The notes beneath the pieces are model-generated. The model made no database searches. It saw only the letters and a list, made by a program, of their open reading frames with translations, and was not told where the DNA came from. Source: Platycnemis pennipes (taxonomy: Eukaryota > Arthropoda > Insecta > Odonata > Platycnemididae). From it: DNA of 64,000 nucleotides. The stretch spans positions 86,965,656 through 87,029,655 of the forward strand of contig OW121847.1 of the NCBI GenBank assembly GCA_933228895.1. Reading direction: 5' to 3'. Position numbers and translations under genes: made by a program. This document shows, piece after piece, positions 26,401 through 41,400 of this stretch; within the stretch, counting starts at the first letter, position 1, and each line of letters starts with the position of its first letter.

Positions 26401-29400
26401 TTTATTTTGACCTTTTCTATTATGACGAAGCCATTCACGGCGATATTATACCATGTACACTGGACATGCTACGCTGGACACTACACCCACCCCAGTGCAC
26501 TAATCAGTTGTCAGGATTTCATAGTTCTATTTCTACTATCATCAAAAAATGATGTCCAGATCAGCTTAAAATATTGGCAGCCACTCTATTTTATTAATTA
26601 ATGGGTGTATCAACTTTCAAAACTATGAAGTGTTTCAATCCAACTCTGGATGAGTATATTAAGTTTTCAGGGGAATTTATGCTTCAATGTGACTCAAGGC
26701 AAAGAAAAAGATTATAAATCATATTACAGATTGCCTCTCTCATGAAATTCTTAGCAGTGACTTCTCACACCTTGGAGGATTTATGGACCTCTTAAATTTA
26801 CTCTCATAGGTAGTGGCATGTAATTTACTTCCTGCACCTTCCATGAGGAGAAATGCAGAGTTGTTGGAAATATATGACCTTAGTAGTGAATTTTCTGTGG
26901 CTATATTCTATAAAATCTATACTATCAAACAATAATTTTACTGTATTTAATTTTCATCAAAGTTATTCCTTAGTTTAGTAAATCTTTTCCTTATATATCT
27001 GAATGGATAGTTGTGATCTGTCTTTATTTTCTTAGTTTCTTAGTCATCAAAATTAATGGTCATAACAAAAGATTTCACCTAAAAAAGAAAGGAACATGCA
27101 ATCATTAGTTTAGTGTCTTGGGGATAGACTTTCTTCCTTCAGTAATTTTCTCCATATTATAATATTATTATTGATAGGGTAATTTCTAATTTCAAGTAGG
27201 TGGGACAAGTTTACAATTTTAAGTCAAACGATAAAGTAGACAACTTACATTTCTGGATTTCCATATGCATTTTCTCCCAAAGCAAGTCCAATAAGAGCAG
27301 TCACAGCCACAAAAATTGCTGGTACTCCATAGCAAAGCACACGGTATAAATTTCGACGGTCTTTTCCAGAAGCATCCATTACAAGCAGAATAGACCAATA
27401 AAGATAGTGGCCTTCAGCAGCCATCCACATGATTGAAGCACTCAAGGTGTAATGCAAAACTGCTCCAACAAAGGAACACAGAGGCTAAAATGCACAATAC
27501 ATGAATATTGAATGTTAGAAAATCATAGCAAAAAGTTGAGTATTCCTGTTAACAAGTTATAAGATGACTAATTCTGTGATAACATAGGAAGAAAAGAAAA
27601 AGTAAAATTATTTCATAATACAGACATGAAGTAATCAATTGACAAGTTTATTGGAATACCTGTACCCATGTTTACCATCCTATCATACATATATACAATT
27701 CATGCTTGTACCCAGAAAATCAAATTAATTTCCGAGTAAAGTATTAGTACAAAATTTGGATATTTTAGTTATACTTGTACAATGTGTGAATCAACCAGGA
27801 TTTTAGCGTTATGTTTATCTTTGAATCTACAATTATAGGAAAAATTGTGGAGTTACTGAGAAGGAAACATCAATTTGTTTTCTCAAATTTCTTAAGCACA
27901 GTATTTAGGTATGCCCCCTGAGGAAATATTATATAAAGTGGTAATCTTCTCTGTTGTTGTTACTCTTCTCAATTGTGTATACATGGGGTAATGACATTGA
28001 TAATAATATGATAAACATTAAGTGATAGTCATTCATTTGTCTTATTCATGCAAATATGCCTATAGTTGTAGAGACACTTGGTTCAAATGAGGTCGTTTAC
28101 CTAATTTTTTTATTGCCAAATCTGATAGAGTTTGAAATTAGAATACCTGTATTTTTCTGTTTTTGATCTGTCTATTACTTCTCGAGTTACAAGCATTGAA
28201 AAACTGATAATTTTTACAATTTTGGAAAAGTAGGCATGCGAAGGACTCATACGTATCCACTTCATCCAATCACAACTGAGACCGTGGCACTCCTTCACCT
28301 TATCACAATTGGGGACACACAGCTGGCTCTGCCGATGGAAGTGGTTACGACAGGATCTCTTCTGACAGACCTCCACTCCCCACCTACCGTTCACTTCCCG
28401 TTCTCCTTCAACAGAGTCAAGGACGGGAGTAGGATGACATAATAATCTTTAACGCAGCTTGTTCGGTGGGTGTCACCTTTTGCTTATTTTGATTTATGAG
28501 TGAATGGCTCTGGTTAGAAGGTTAATTTTTTCACTAAAATTTCACTTGTTTCCATCTAACGATTTCCTGCACAAAATTGCAATTTTGCTTTGAGTAAACG
28601 TCCCCATTGTGGCAGTGACCTCAGACCATTGGCAGTTAGGCTGAGATTCCAAATTACACTTCTTGTTTGTTTTACTTGTTTTTTCAGAAACAGCATATTA
28701 ACACAGTGGGCAGAACTTCCAGCTGTGGAAGATCTTTATAGGCTTATTCATTGTAATTTTTTGACTAGGTATCTGAATAATATTGAGAACAGCAAATGGC
28801 TTGGAGAAATAAATAGTGTCTTTACCCCAAGATTATAATTTTCTAGCATTATTTGGCTTAGTTCTGAGAATTATCCTTAACTGTTATCTACTGTTGGGTT
28901 CACCACTGAGCAAATTGTTATTTCATTGGGCTTTGAGATCGAGAAAGAAAAATAGGGGTTCATCTCAAGGTTATATCACTACTGCACCCGTAGAACCTCG
29001 TTCTTCCTATCTTTTCCTTTAAAAATGGAACTACAGCATTCACACATGAGATGTGCTCTACTGCGTGCATGCTAACCTTCAATTCTAATTTCACTGAAAA
29101 ATGAGGGAGTGTTACTTGGTGATGGGGTTGGAAAAGTTGAAGGAGTATGTGGTGATTCCTATTTATTTTCATTGAAAATTAATACATTCTGGCTGTATTG
29201 TCCAAGTATTTGAAAAAGGGTGAAAAGAAATTCAGGATACTTACATCAGGCAAATTGAAGTATGTTTTATCAAGAACTGATAATGTGAGAATATGCGTGA
29301 GCAACAAGCAGGCACTTGTATTCTTGCATATTGTTTCCCTTTCACCGGATAACTTATGCCTGAAATTTTAAAATGAGAGAATCATACTCAAAATCTTGTT

Positions 29401-32400
29401 CATTTGTTGATAAATTAACATAATTGTTTTCATTTTATGTGCCACAAAAAAGCAATTAAAATCATCCTTTTTATATAAAGCCAACTTTGTGATTGTTCCA
29501 AGCAGTCAATTGGAGAACCATAATTTGCAAAAGCATGAAACTTGGTAAATCATTAAATGTCATCAATCCACATTGTGTAGGCTACTTTTTAATCACCTTA
29601 TAGTGCCGGGCTAGACTTGACACTCTTTTCTATTGTCCCAAAAGAAAACACAGTAGAATCAGTTTTTCAGCATGCAGCATCTTTTTTCATTTTCTTTTCG
29701 AAAATTTCATTATTAACTTACCAACTCCTGACATAAACCATGAAAAGGGAAATACCATAAAGAATCTAATTCTCACCATGCAATATAGTGCTCTCCTTCA
29801 AATCATGAAAACCTTCATAAATATATCTATAGGTATTTGGTCTAATTTTGAGGTTTTGTAAAACCTTCACCTTGGTAACGAAAGGCATTAGAGTTGACTT
29901 TCATATGAACTCGTGGGGAAGATAGGCCTATGCAAGGATGTTAGAAGGTACTAGAGCAGCATCACAGCTGATTCGTGAAACAGAATTGGCCATTTTGTTA
30001 GACGGGGGCTGTATGAGGAAAGAAGCCACATCCAAGAAAGTTAGAAGGTACCTACTGAAGGTGGCATTGCAGCAGGTTCCTGAAGCAAGGTTGACCATTT
30101 TTGGTAGACATGGAAATACAGAACTACATAGTACAACTCATAGATGAAATAGTTTAGGTTCATGGTAAATGTAAGAGTAGTTATGCAATGAGTGAAATAA
30201 TTGTAAAAATTCTTCAAATAAGCTGTAAAAAGTACAAAATCAGGCAAACAAATGCCAAATATGTAGTTTAAATGAGTTTAATTTATATCAGTTGCTAGGA
30301 ATAGAATTAACTCCCAGTGGATTAAAATTAGAGATGGGACATTCGAATCTTGAAAAAGATTCGAGATTCGAAAACTCGAATCTTTGTGCTATGTTCATCA
30401 TTCGAATCCTAAAATATAAATAAACGCCGAATTTTTGATGTAATAACTTAGAACAGATTAGTTTCGACCGATAAAAACGTTCATTACAAATAAGGTTAAA
30501 CCTCGCTTTTACGTCCCCGCAGAATATGTTTTTCCGCCATTAACGACTTTTCCTTCAAGTCCTAATAATTTTCATATGTCCGCAAATAACATCTTCCCTT
30601 TATTTACGTTAGCAAATTTTTGAATGCTTCGCCATTTGCGTTTTACGAGACACTTTTGCCGTGGTTGTCGTCCTGGTGGATGGACTCAACGCTCCGTGAA
30701 AGACAAAGTATAAACTCATGCAGTAAGTTACCACTATGAAAGATAAGTAAAATTTTCTCAGATGTACCACCAATTATCGTGACCTCAGTCATCCGTGGAA
30801 TTGTAATGCCGCGAGAAATTACAGTACACGTACGTAAGTTCTGTCGCGATTGTTGTCCGGGTTGCATAACTCGAGGATCGGCTGATGCTACCGCATAGGT
30901 GACGAAATTTTTTTTTAAATTTAAGAAGTGTATGCTTTTCAGCATTTGCGGCCTTCTCTTTCTGTTTTGGTTAGGTATTAATACAGATTTTAAAAAATCC
31001 TCCAGCCAGACTTCATCGTCATACATCCTGCGAACAAACCAGTAAAATCATCACGTTCTTCTCAACCTCAATTCTTAAGTAGCTTTGATAGGATAACATT
31101 ATAGTCTCTAACACATTCTTTTCTCATAATGTTTACCCTAACTTACTAGAATGGCTGGACTCCTGGTCCCAGTTCATCCTTATCTATGTATATCCTTCTC
31201 TTCTATTCCCTTGCCTATTGTTAGTGCCATGCAGTTCTTGCCACATATTCATTACCCCTATGCTGAATCTCTTGTAAGTTTTATCAGCAGCTCTCCTGAC
31301 TTAACACTAATGCACAATATTGTATTCCACTTCTTGCTGCTGAATAACCTTCTAACCTTTGAGTACAGGGTGCCTATTTCTCCCTCTCTCTGGAACCTCT
31401 CAACCTATTTACATTGACCTTTTTGCCACTTTTATCTCACTCTCTTCATTCCCCTCCTAAGTCTATTGCTTGTTTCCTTAAATTTTATTTCGCCTTGCTT
31501 TGTTTAAATCTTTCTATTTCCATCATTCCTCAATTTCCTCCATAGTTTGTGCCAACACCCAATGTGTCTTGACCACTCTTGTGTCTACTGCACCATACTG
31601 CTTGCTTTTCTGCATCTTTCCTCATACACCTGTAAACTAATTCCTGATATTCTCTCCGATTTACAACTACAATTTTTTCACACTGTTCCTAATCTTGGCC
31701 CAACCATATGTAATCTAGTTAATATAATTCCCCATGTCCCCCTGCATACAATGCAATACAATGTTTAACACATGAGGAATTGTCTCCTGCAAGCAGCTCG
31801 TCTATTGCTGTGAATGAGTCATGAAAATGCAACAATATATCAAAAAAGATATCGTTTTTAAACATATGCTTTCATTTCATGCAAAATATTTTGTGTATCA
31901 TGTTTATTAGCTCTTCAAATCTTATTTGTATTATTGCAATAAAGAGTTGTATTTTTGAAAACTATTCTTTAATTTGTTTTTCATTAAATGCAGCTGCTAA
32001 AGTCTTTTCTTTTCTGTTATTATCAAGTTTATATGTAGGATTCGAGAGATTCGAGAACCTCTTAGGATTCGGATTCGGGTTCGGATTCGAGAAAATTTAG
32101 GATTCGTCCCACCTCTAATTAAAATGCATATGTACTTCTCTAAAATAGCCTCATAAAGATTAGCTGCCACCACTGTAATGAATTCCTGGCACGAGACTAT
32201 TGTTGAGTGGTAGTATGTAGTAATTATTCAGGGGAGGCGACCAACAGTTAACAGTTTACTGCAAATGACCATAAGTATGGTCATTTGCACCATTTTGGAT
32301 GAGTATGAAATTGCATAGATGTAGGAATATTTCGGGAAACAGGGCAAGGCTGGAGAGAAACCTGGTGTAAGCATCAGTATGCTCAATAAGAGGTCACTGT

Positions 32401-35400
32401 CTAATGTCCCACGTCCAACTGACTGAGTACAGAACGTAAAGATCTCTCCAATCAGCCATAAGCAGGGACCAGTTAACTCCTAAAAATCTCTGTTACTGCC
32501 AGGAATAAAACTCAGGCCTTCAGGGGGAAAGGCCAATAGGTACTCCCTCTAAAATGTCAGCTAGATCCCAATTTCAATTGTTATTCATATTTTAATATTC
32601 GAGAATCTCAATGAGAGGCCATAGAAAAAACTAAGGTTTGTTTTGAAGAGATGGGGCCTAATCCTTCTCAAGCATCCCCTTCCTGATTACACTGTCATTT
32701 TTAGGCTATGCATATGTCTCCTCTTGAACCTTCTAACCTCCTTGAGCCTATCGGAAAAGAATGGTAAAAACATGCTTACATACCACAAAGTGAAAATTAT
32801 CACTAAAAATAGGAAAATAATAGCAGAGCAAGTGAAAGAAGAAGGGGGGTGTGCCTATTTAATGTTGAATATGTGGTAGGTTAATTGCTGCAAGGGTCAT
32901 CTATACATATTCTATGTAAATTCAAAGTACATCAGCAAATCAGCAACAGTCATGGCCAGCTATCTCCTGAAAATTCGTTTAAATTTCCACTTAAGGTTTT
33001 TATTGTAAAAATACATTTTTTTTAACTCTTTAAAGAATTTGACCATGGAAGAATATTTTAATGCAAGGTATTCCACAGAGAAAAAAATCATACACGTTGA
33101 CCGGGACTCGAACCCGGACCCCCTGATTTCCGGCCAGGTGCTCTACCAGTTGAGCTACCAAGACGTCCTCTTTCTCTGTGGAAATTCTAGAGGCTTTCTT
33201 TGATATTAAGCTATGATAAGGGACTTTGAATGACACATGACTTATCACCCTTATCACCCACATTGCACACCCTTTTCCAAACTTATTTTTATTTTTTCTA
33301 ATTACCGATCACCCACTCTTTTTCTTCATTCTGATGCTTACCAAATTGTAAGATTCATAACTTCTCCTCTTTGAGGGGTTCTGGCAAAAATAATAGCAAA
33401 TTGGTTAAAAAATTTTAGAGTGGACAATTATCAGACCTCAATGTTTATAACCATTCAATTGATTAGTAAAATTGTATATGTTACTATATGATTTCCTTTC
33501 CTGTTTACTTCGAAAACCTACTGCTAAAAGCATTACAACTCGCAAAATTTATTTATGGCCCTTTGAGGTTTTATTTTCCAAGCCTCCTCCTCCAATAAAA
33601 AAAGGATTGAGAGCATTTTCAAAAGATTTCATTAAATACCTGCACAGTATATGTGGGCCAGTCGATTGCATTCAGAGAAGCGGGAACCAACCAGAGAGCT
33701 GGTTGACACCCATTCGTGGTTTATATACATACATTTATTCTTCAACAAAAACCTACACTAAGTAAATTAAACATTTGGAGGCACACGCCAATTCGGGCTC
33801 ATATTAATATAATCTTGAATGTGGATTTACTTGCCTGAATGCATTGAAAATCACTAGAGTGATGGTTAAGCTTAAAATGCTTGATCCACTGCATATCCAA
33901 GTTAGAAGATCCATGATGAAACCTTTATCCTATTATAAAAGGGATAGAAATGTTTATCAAACAGCATTTCTCTGGTTTTCTTCGTATATTTCACAGCAAC
34001 TTCATACCTTGTATTCATGAAGTGACATGAACACAGCAAAACTAGACAAATGAGTGCAAATACATTTTGTATGTGTTTCATTTGTGGATTCTACTTTGCA
34101 ACCTGTGCCATCCCATTCTCCAGATAGCCTGTGTTAAAAAAATGAAATTAGTGAAATATGCATGTTCAAATGCAAAATGAAGAAGTTTTTTTAGACAAGG
34201 ATTTTTTTAATTTTTCAATTATGCATTCTGTGGTTGATTTTTACATTTGTGGCTCCTCTCCAGTGCTACTATGCAGATAAGATTTTGGGATAGGTCCTTT
34301 AGTGACTCTATTGTATGGTGTGATACAATGAGTGACAATCAAGGCATATAGAGTAAATTGATAAGTATGAACAGAGAAATGACAGTACCTACCTCTGGCC
34401 TGCTATTTATGAGTGGACCGAGTATTTTGAATCGTGTGAATGCCATCTACCCCCAAAATACAAGGGTTTTTTGACTGGAACAGAACTGCTTTAAAGTATG
34501 GTCTTTAATTTTCCCTTACTATCCCCTAGGTAAATAAATATTCCTTAGTGCAACACTAATTACTTTCCACTATGTAGTTTGTTTGCCTTCTGCTCCGAGG
34601 GTTCATACTTCACCTCCATAGAAGAAGATGCTCCAGGCATAAGTTTTTATAAGATGCATTGGGGGAGAAGGTAAGATTGGATTGAAGCGTTCGAGATGTG
34701 GTGCTATCATTGAGTGCTTAAAATACCCTGGAAAGACCAAATTGGCAGTGAGGAAGTCATGCAAAGAAAGGAATAAACTCTTAAGTCTTCGGAACACCAT
34801 CAGAAAACAGTGAGACTCCTGGGGTGGGACACCTTCTGAGGCATGGAGGACTCTTGCATACATTACTTCAAAATAGGTACTGTGAAAGGCAACAATGTGA
34901 GAGGAAGACCTAGAAGGGAATACGTCACTCAGATAATAGAGGACCTAGGCTGCTACACCTGTACAAAGCACAAGAGATTGGCAGAAGATCACCAAGGATG
35001 GAGTACTGCAACAAACCAACTTTTGAGTTGACTATGCAGGAAGGAAGGAAGTTAGCTTGCCTTTTCATTTGTTGATTTATTTGGGAAATGATGTGACATA
35101 TGATCGAAATGCAGCATGACTGTTGATGCTCATTAATTCATATTCTTCCTAAAATGAATGGCAGGATTGAAACCTTTCATAGACTTCACATTAAAACCTC
35201 AGAGCCAGCAGTGAATACAGTTGGGCTAAACTTCAGCTTGGATACAAATGCTGTATTACCATGACCATAAAAACTGACATTTAAAAATATGAATCAACAT
35301 TATCAGGCATGGACTCACCCAATGGACATATTCCAAAATACGCATTTGGAGCTTCCTAGAACAGCTGTTATTTCTTCTCTATCATGTAAGGCTCTCCTTA

Positions 35401-38400
35401 TTGTTTCACTCTCTGGTCCCCGAGCACGAACTGAATGAGGCAGCTCCACCTCCACAGAATGTATAATTAGTGATTTGCTTTTATGTCTAAGTTCTGGATA
35501 GCCATGGCGGCTACTTTTTGTGGGCACAATGTCGTAGCTGTAACTAATCACTGCAGTGTTGAGTATTGCTTTGGTGTAAGTCCAGCTGTTGAAAAAATAG
35601 CTTGATTATGAACAATGAAATGAATGGCTCTACGGCTGTAAGCAATAAAGAAAAATATCCCCAAAACCATACTCTTAAGGGGGCAGAGCTCTCTCTTAAA
35701 CCTGGTACAGATATGTTGATGACATCTTTGCTATTTTCCACACTAATGCCTGTCCTATCGACATTTTCCTCCAAGATCTCAACAGCCAATACCCCTCCAT
35801 CAATTTCACCTGCGAAGTTGAGGGTAATAAATCCCTCCCCTTCCCAGGCCTCGTTAACAAACAGTCCAAAAACAAAATTGAATTTGGCATTTACAGGAAG
35901 CCAACACATCCCAACAACTATATTCATAGTTCCCCCTTTGACCACCACGCTCACAAGTACACTGCATTCCATTTCCTCATCAATATACTTCTGGACATCC
36001 CCATGCACAGTTCAGAATTTCATAAAGAACTCAATTACATTAAAAAAGATTGCTATATCCAATGGCTATACTGAAGAACTAATAGAAAGAATCCTCAATA
36101 GACAAAAGAAGACTACTTAGAGAAAAAACCACCCTCATCCCTTCTAAAAATGAGAAATATGTAAAACTACCTTCTCATCTCAAATTAACCAAAGGCTTTG
36201 GAGATATTTTCAAGAAACATAATTTTAACCCACATTTGTATTCACCAATAAACTTAAATATAACCTTGATAATCCTAAAGATCCCATAGAACCCCTTCAC
36301 AAGTCCAGAATATACCAAATCTCTTGCCCGGAATGCAATGCATCTTACATTGGCCAAACCCGCAGGAACCTCAACATTAGATTCAAAGAGCATACAGCAT
36401 GCTTTAGGTTAGGCCGTTTCCAAGAGTCATCAGCCCAACATATGGATTCTGAAGCACATTGCATCACTGTTGGCAATGTAAAACTGTTGAAACATGTCCC
36501 AGACCATTTATTAGATGCACATGAAAGTATTCATATACAGAAGAGTTGCAGCAACAACATGAATAGCGACCAAGGGCCAATTTCCTCCTGCTTAATTTCT
36601 CTTTGTGCACAAAGTAACCAAGTGCCTCCCCTTCCCTCACCTAATCCCCCCACACCTCTATTATCTGCCTCCTGATCACCCAACCAATCATAACACACTA
36701 CCCCCTCCTTCTATCTTCCCCTCTTGACTCTGTGTATTTCCTATTCCCCTCCGGATTGACATTCTCCTCTGACGAGGCCTGCTTGGTGGGCGAAACATCC
36801 AGTGTCAGTTTTTGACATTGGGTATCCTTTCCCCATCCTTACTCCTTTCCCTGTATGTCTGATGGGTCACTGGAGAAGGAGTTTCCTCGTAAACCCTGAT
36901 TGTGTGTGTGAATGTGATTCACAAGGGTGACTGTACTCAGTAATGCACAAACCTGAGTGCATGATTGTGGAAAAAATCCCTGAACCCTGCATGTATGTGT
37001 ATGTGTGAATGAGAATCACAAGGGTGACTGTGTATCGTATGCAAACCCACGTGAATGAGTGCTTGAAAGTTAAAAACAATTTTATTTTATTTACTTTAGT
37101 TATTTATTTTTCCTTTTTTTCTATTCAATTTACTTTCCCCCACTTTTATTTTTATCTTGCGTGTATGAAGGTCACTGGCATTGGAGAAATCCTCATAAAC
37201 CCTGCTTGTGTGTGTGATTGAACTCACGAAGGTGACTGTATTTTGTATACAAACCTGAGTGAGTGAGTGATTTTGTGAGTCACTGTTTGTATTTATTTTT
37301 ACCTTGATTCCCTTAATTTTGAGTGTGACAGTTGTTTGTAACAACGTGAGTGAGTGTGCAAATGTGTCATTTACTGCCATTTAAATTTCTTTGTATACTT
37401 GATTTTGTACATGTGATTGAGAGCTCCCTTACTTTGTATATACTTCGTCCTTCCCCCTCTCCTTTTTATTTCTCTGCCCCCATAAGGGTACGGCTTTGGG
37501 GATATTTTTCTTCATTAGCTTGATTATGCATGATTGATATTGCATGTTTATGGAATGCTCCAAAATAAATGAATGCATGTACATTATTAACTTTAAACTA
37601 CGTGCATGTTTTATTGGACATAAATTGCCAGGATTACATGATGAAAGAGGATGTTAGATTGCTGTATCATTCTGGTCAATATTCATAATTGTCTCTATTA
37701 CTTTAGGTACCATGTTTCTACTGTTGTAACCTATTTCAACCTTCTGTCGCTACCATCCATTGTAGTTTGTATGGAGTAAGTTAATTCTTATCTGTGGTGA
37801 TTGTGGTTACCTCTATAGAAAGGAAGTTTGCACACTTTTTATATTTTGGAGCGTAAATAAAATATACTTTGACAAAATTTATCCCCATACTTCCAATATA
37901 ATCACATTCTGGGTAAATTTCACTGCCATGAGCCAAGAGCCATTTCTACGCAGACACGAATAATAAAGGTCAGCCATTATAGTCCTTACTCACACCAGTA
38001 AGGCCAGCTGAAGCTTTTTTGGCTGCAAGTGATTTCCTTACACTCGCTTATCTACGTAAACTATGTATCATACGTTTGCCATGTGAAAGACAAAAATTTT
38101 CTATGATGAAAATTTGTTTCAATTGTTTGAATTTCTGGATGTTGGAGAGGAAACTTGCTAAATATGAGTGGATGAAGAATGCTGAGAAGCAGCTAGATTC
38201 ACAGGGAATTGAGTGGGCTAGTTGCAAAATAGTAGAAGGAAGCCCTAAAAGTGAGGCTAATGATGCTCATTTCTGAATATCATAATGCCATGTGAGAAGG
38301 AGATATGATTGAAAGCACTTCAAAAAATATGAGGAGCATTAATAATAATTAATCAAAAACCAGGATACCCAATTGAAGTGGTAGAAGTTATTAATGAACA

Positions 38401-41400
38401 AAAATGTATCACTCTTGCCGAGCTGTGCTGTATTGGTTTTATTTTTGTGATTCATTTTTAAATAATTCTACTGCAAATTTTATGTATATTTTAATGCAGC
38501 ATCCATGCCTGATATGGAAATTGAACTTGAGAGGCGAAGGCTACCTGACCAGTGTTTTACTGACCTGACTACTTCAGCCAACTCAATAGATGTAATAGCT
38601 TTTGAAGTAAGTTGAACCAATGTTGACTTTTACTATTTATGCCGTGAGATGGGGTATACACATGTTTGAAGTGATATATAACTGACTAAAGAATGACAGT
38701 TTGCTCACTTTGAAGTAAAATATAAATTTTTATCAAAATTACGGCATATAGCAAAACACATGGTGAAAAATTAGGTAATTCAAATTTAGATGATCAAGGA
38801 ATGACATCTGTATTGTCCAGTTCAAAGAGAAGGCTTTTCTGAAGTGCTGAAATTCCAATGATACTTTCTGTAAAAACATTCTCTCTTAACATGTAGGCAC
38901 ATGGCTATTAAGAATTAACGAGACTAACCTTTTGAAAGTTTCAGGGAAGATTTGTTTCCCATGGTTGCTGGGGATTATGTTCCCCGTACCAGCTATCATG
39001 AAATTATTTTCTGGTTCATTGTTTGCTCCAAAAACAGTTATGCTTCCATTAGCTTTAGGTCCTTCTACAGGAAAAGAAAGCTTAGAATTTTTGCTTGGCC
39101 GAGAAAGATCCACTCCAATGTAGATGGAGCTAAATGGGAACTCAAAATTGGCCACGTTTTCAGCTTGATTTTGAACCAATAAAGATGAAATTGCCACTCC
39201 AAGTTTATGGAGAAAGTCTTGAAGTTTCACACCAGCTTTGGCCTGGTCCTCCTATTAAGATTAAATGTAGCAATAAATTAGTTCTTCCTTAAGCTTATGC
39301 AGATGATAAAGATAATTGTACAGTCATATAATAATTCTCACCTCACTTATTTCATCCCATTTGTAATTGTCCTTTATTAAATTATCAGTAGTACTTCCCA
39401 TTGTAGAAATGAAACTCTTGCAAATTTGTTCTACAGAGTCAGCAGTACTGCTTTCATAATGCTCCTTTTTAAATTGATTTGTTACATTCTCAAGACCACC
39501 TAAAATGTCTAATATTTCATGACCAAAGTAGAAGCCATTGTTTGTATTTTGTTGAAACTTATTGGCTTTATCTGTGGCTGAGCTGTTGCTGTTTACCTTG
39601 AAGAAGAAGAAAAAGAATTTGACAGAATGAGAAAACTTTTTATTTTAATAGTTATCAAAAATGCTTTAAAATAGCATTGTATTAAAAATATTAATTATTT
39701 TGTGACTAATCTTCCATCAAAAGAATGGAAAGATTTTCTGTTAGTTATTCGGCTGTCCTTTAACCTATGTATTATGACATGAACCTGATTTGATGGTTTG
39801 TCAGCTTCATTGTCAAATATCTAGCTAATTTTCATAATAAATTCTTGGAGGAATGAAAATTGTTTATCCATAAAATTCTTGAATACAATCATACACACTT
39901 TGACAGCAAACCATCTAAATCATTCTTCACCTGAATTAATTTGCAAGTACACTTTAGAAGTGAGATGTATGTACAAATGAGATTTTTACCAACGAATTCA
40001 CCCAGTCATGGTGGCAATGAGAATAATCAGGTGTTTTGCCTAAAAATAATCCAGATGTGTCACATTCCCAAGAACATTTCTCTTCATCACCGGTGGGGCA
40101 TTTTGAATAGGCTACCTCTCCAGCACATGCCACCCATAAATATCCATAATTGTCCTTCTTTTTACACATCTTGCAAGTGGCTTCTGTAGTAGAGGTTCCT
40201 ACAGAAAAGAAATAATCTCATAATATCTTTCTAATGATGTTTAGAGTTGATTTCAAAGTTCATTGTATTCTAACAACCATAATTTACTACTCTTCATATC
40301 ATATTGTCTTTCATATTAAGTCTATATTGAACTGATAGAATGACTAATAAATTGATATATGTATAGTTGAATATATTGATTTTGTCTTTGACACATATGA
40401 ACTCATTGCATAAATAATGATTTGTTTAGGTGGAACATCACAGTCCTATCAAGTCCACACTTTTGGAGGGAGGGGGACTTGTCAAAAGAATGAACGAGTA
40501 GTAGGCAAAGAAAGTACATAATAGAAATGTTCCCTATTATCCATGTTCTGATGTTGGCCATAATATAATTATACAAACATCTGTATACAGGTGGTAAATA
40601 TGAGTGGTATATACATGTATATATACCACTCATATTTACATTTAATTTGACAATGATTTTTAAAAAGTATTGTATTCATAAACATATAAGGTAAATAAAT
40701 TTTTTATCTGCTAACTTCTGTAAGTGCCTGCTTTTGTCATGCATTATTAATGATTGTGTCACTTAATTCATGTGAGCTCTGCACATTTCTTGTCTAAACA
40801 GGACATTTACCCATAATTAATGATATCATATTATTCTTCATTCTTTCTAGGCTGGTGATCATGAAATGAACTATATTATAGATTTCATGCAAAGAGATAA
40901 ATAAAAGACTTAGATTAAAGCCATGGACTTATTGAAAATATTCCCATCTTTGAGATGAGGTGAGAGAATGAACTCTTGTGACTCTGTGAATCACTTTCTA
41001 TTTATATAGATCTTGGATTTCCTAGGTGTTCTGATGATTATGAAAATGAGTTGGCTCTAAGAAATAGCAAATTACCATTTAAAACTTATCACCTCTATCA
41101 AATAAGTATCTATAAAGAAATGTTATTTGCAAATAAAAGTTAAGCATTCATTTGGTGATAAGAATTTTTACTATTCATTTATTATCACTCTGTGAACTTG
41201 GTTTATTTATAAATCACTAATGAACAAAAAAAGGAATTAGCGTGCACACTTCTCACATTGCTAGTTCCACAACGATCCCCAAAATTACTCTTATTCCCTT
41301 TTGTCAATCAATATTACCAACTCCATGACAACCCAGAGTAATGAGGAATAAATAGGTAGGAATGATAAAAAATATTGAAAAAAAAACTGATATGATAAAA

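Noticed and set aside
28110..28442. Open frames on both strands between receptor exons 17 and 16, with Cys-rich minus-strand reading
   Set aside because: Exons 16 and 17 already join in phase 0 across the conserved helix 2-3 loop; no acceptor/donor pair makes this a needed exon.
33098..33170. Functional tRNA-Ser(GGA)
   Set aside because: C at position 33, weak acceptor stem and no long variable arm; bounded by inverted repeats.
35544..36120. Long open frames on both strands (154 and 172 codons)
   Set aside because: The plus-strand coding sense belongs to the Penelope-like element in a different frame; these frames are its shadows.
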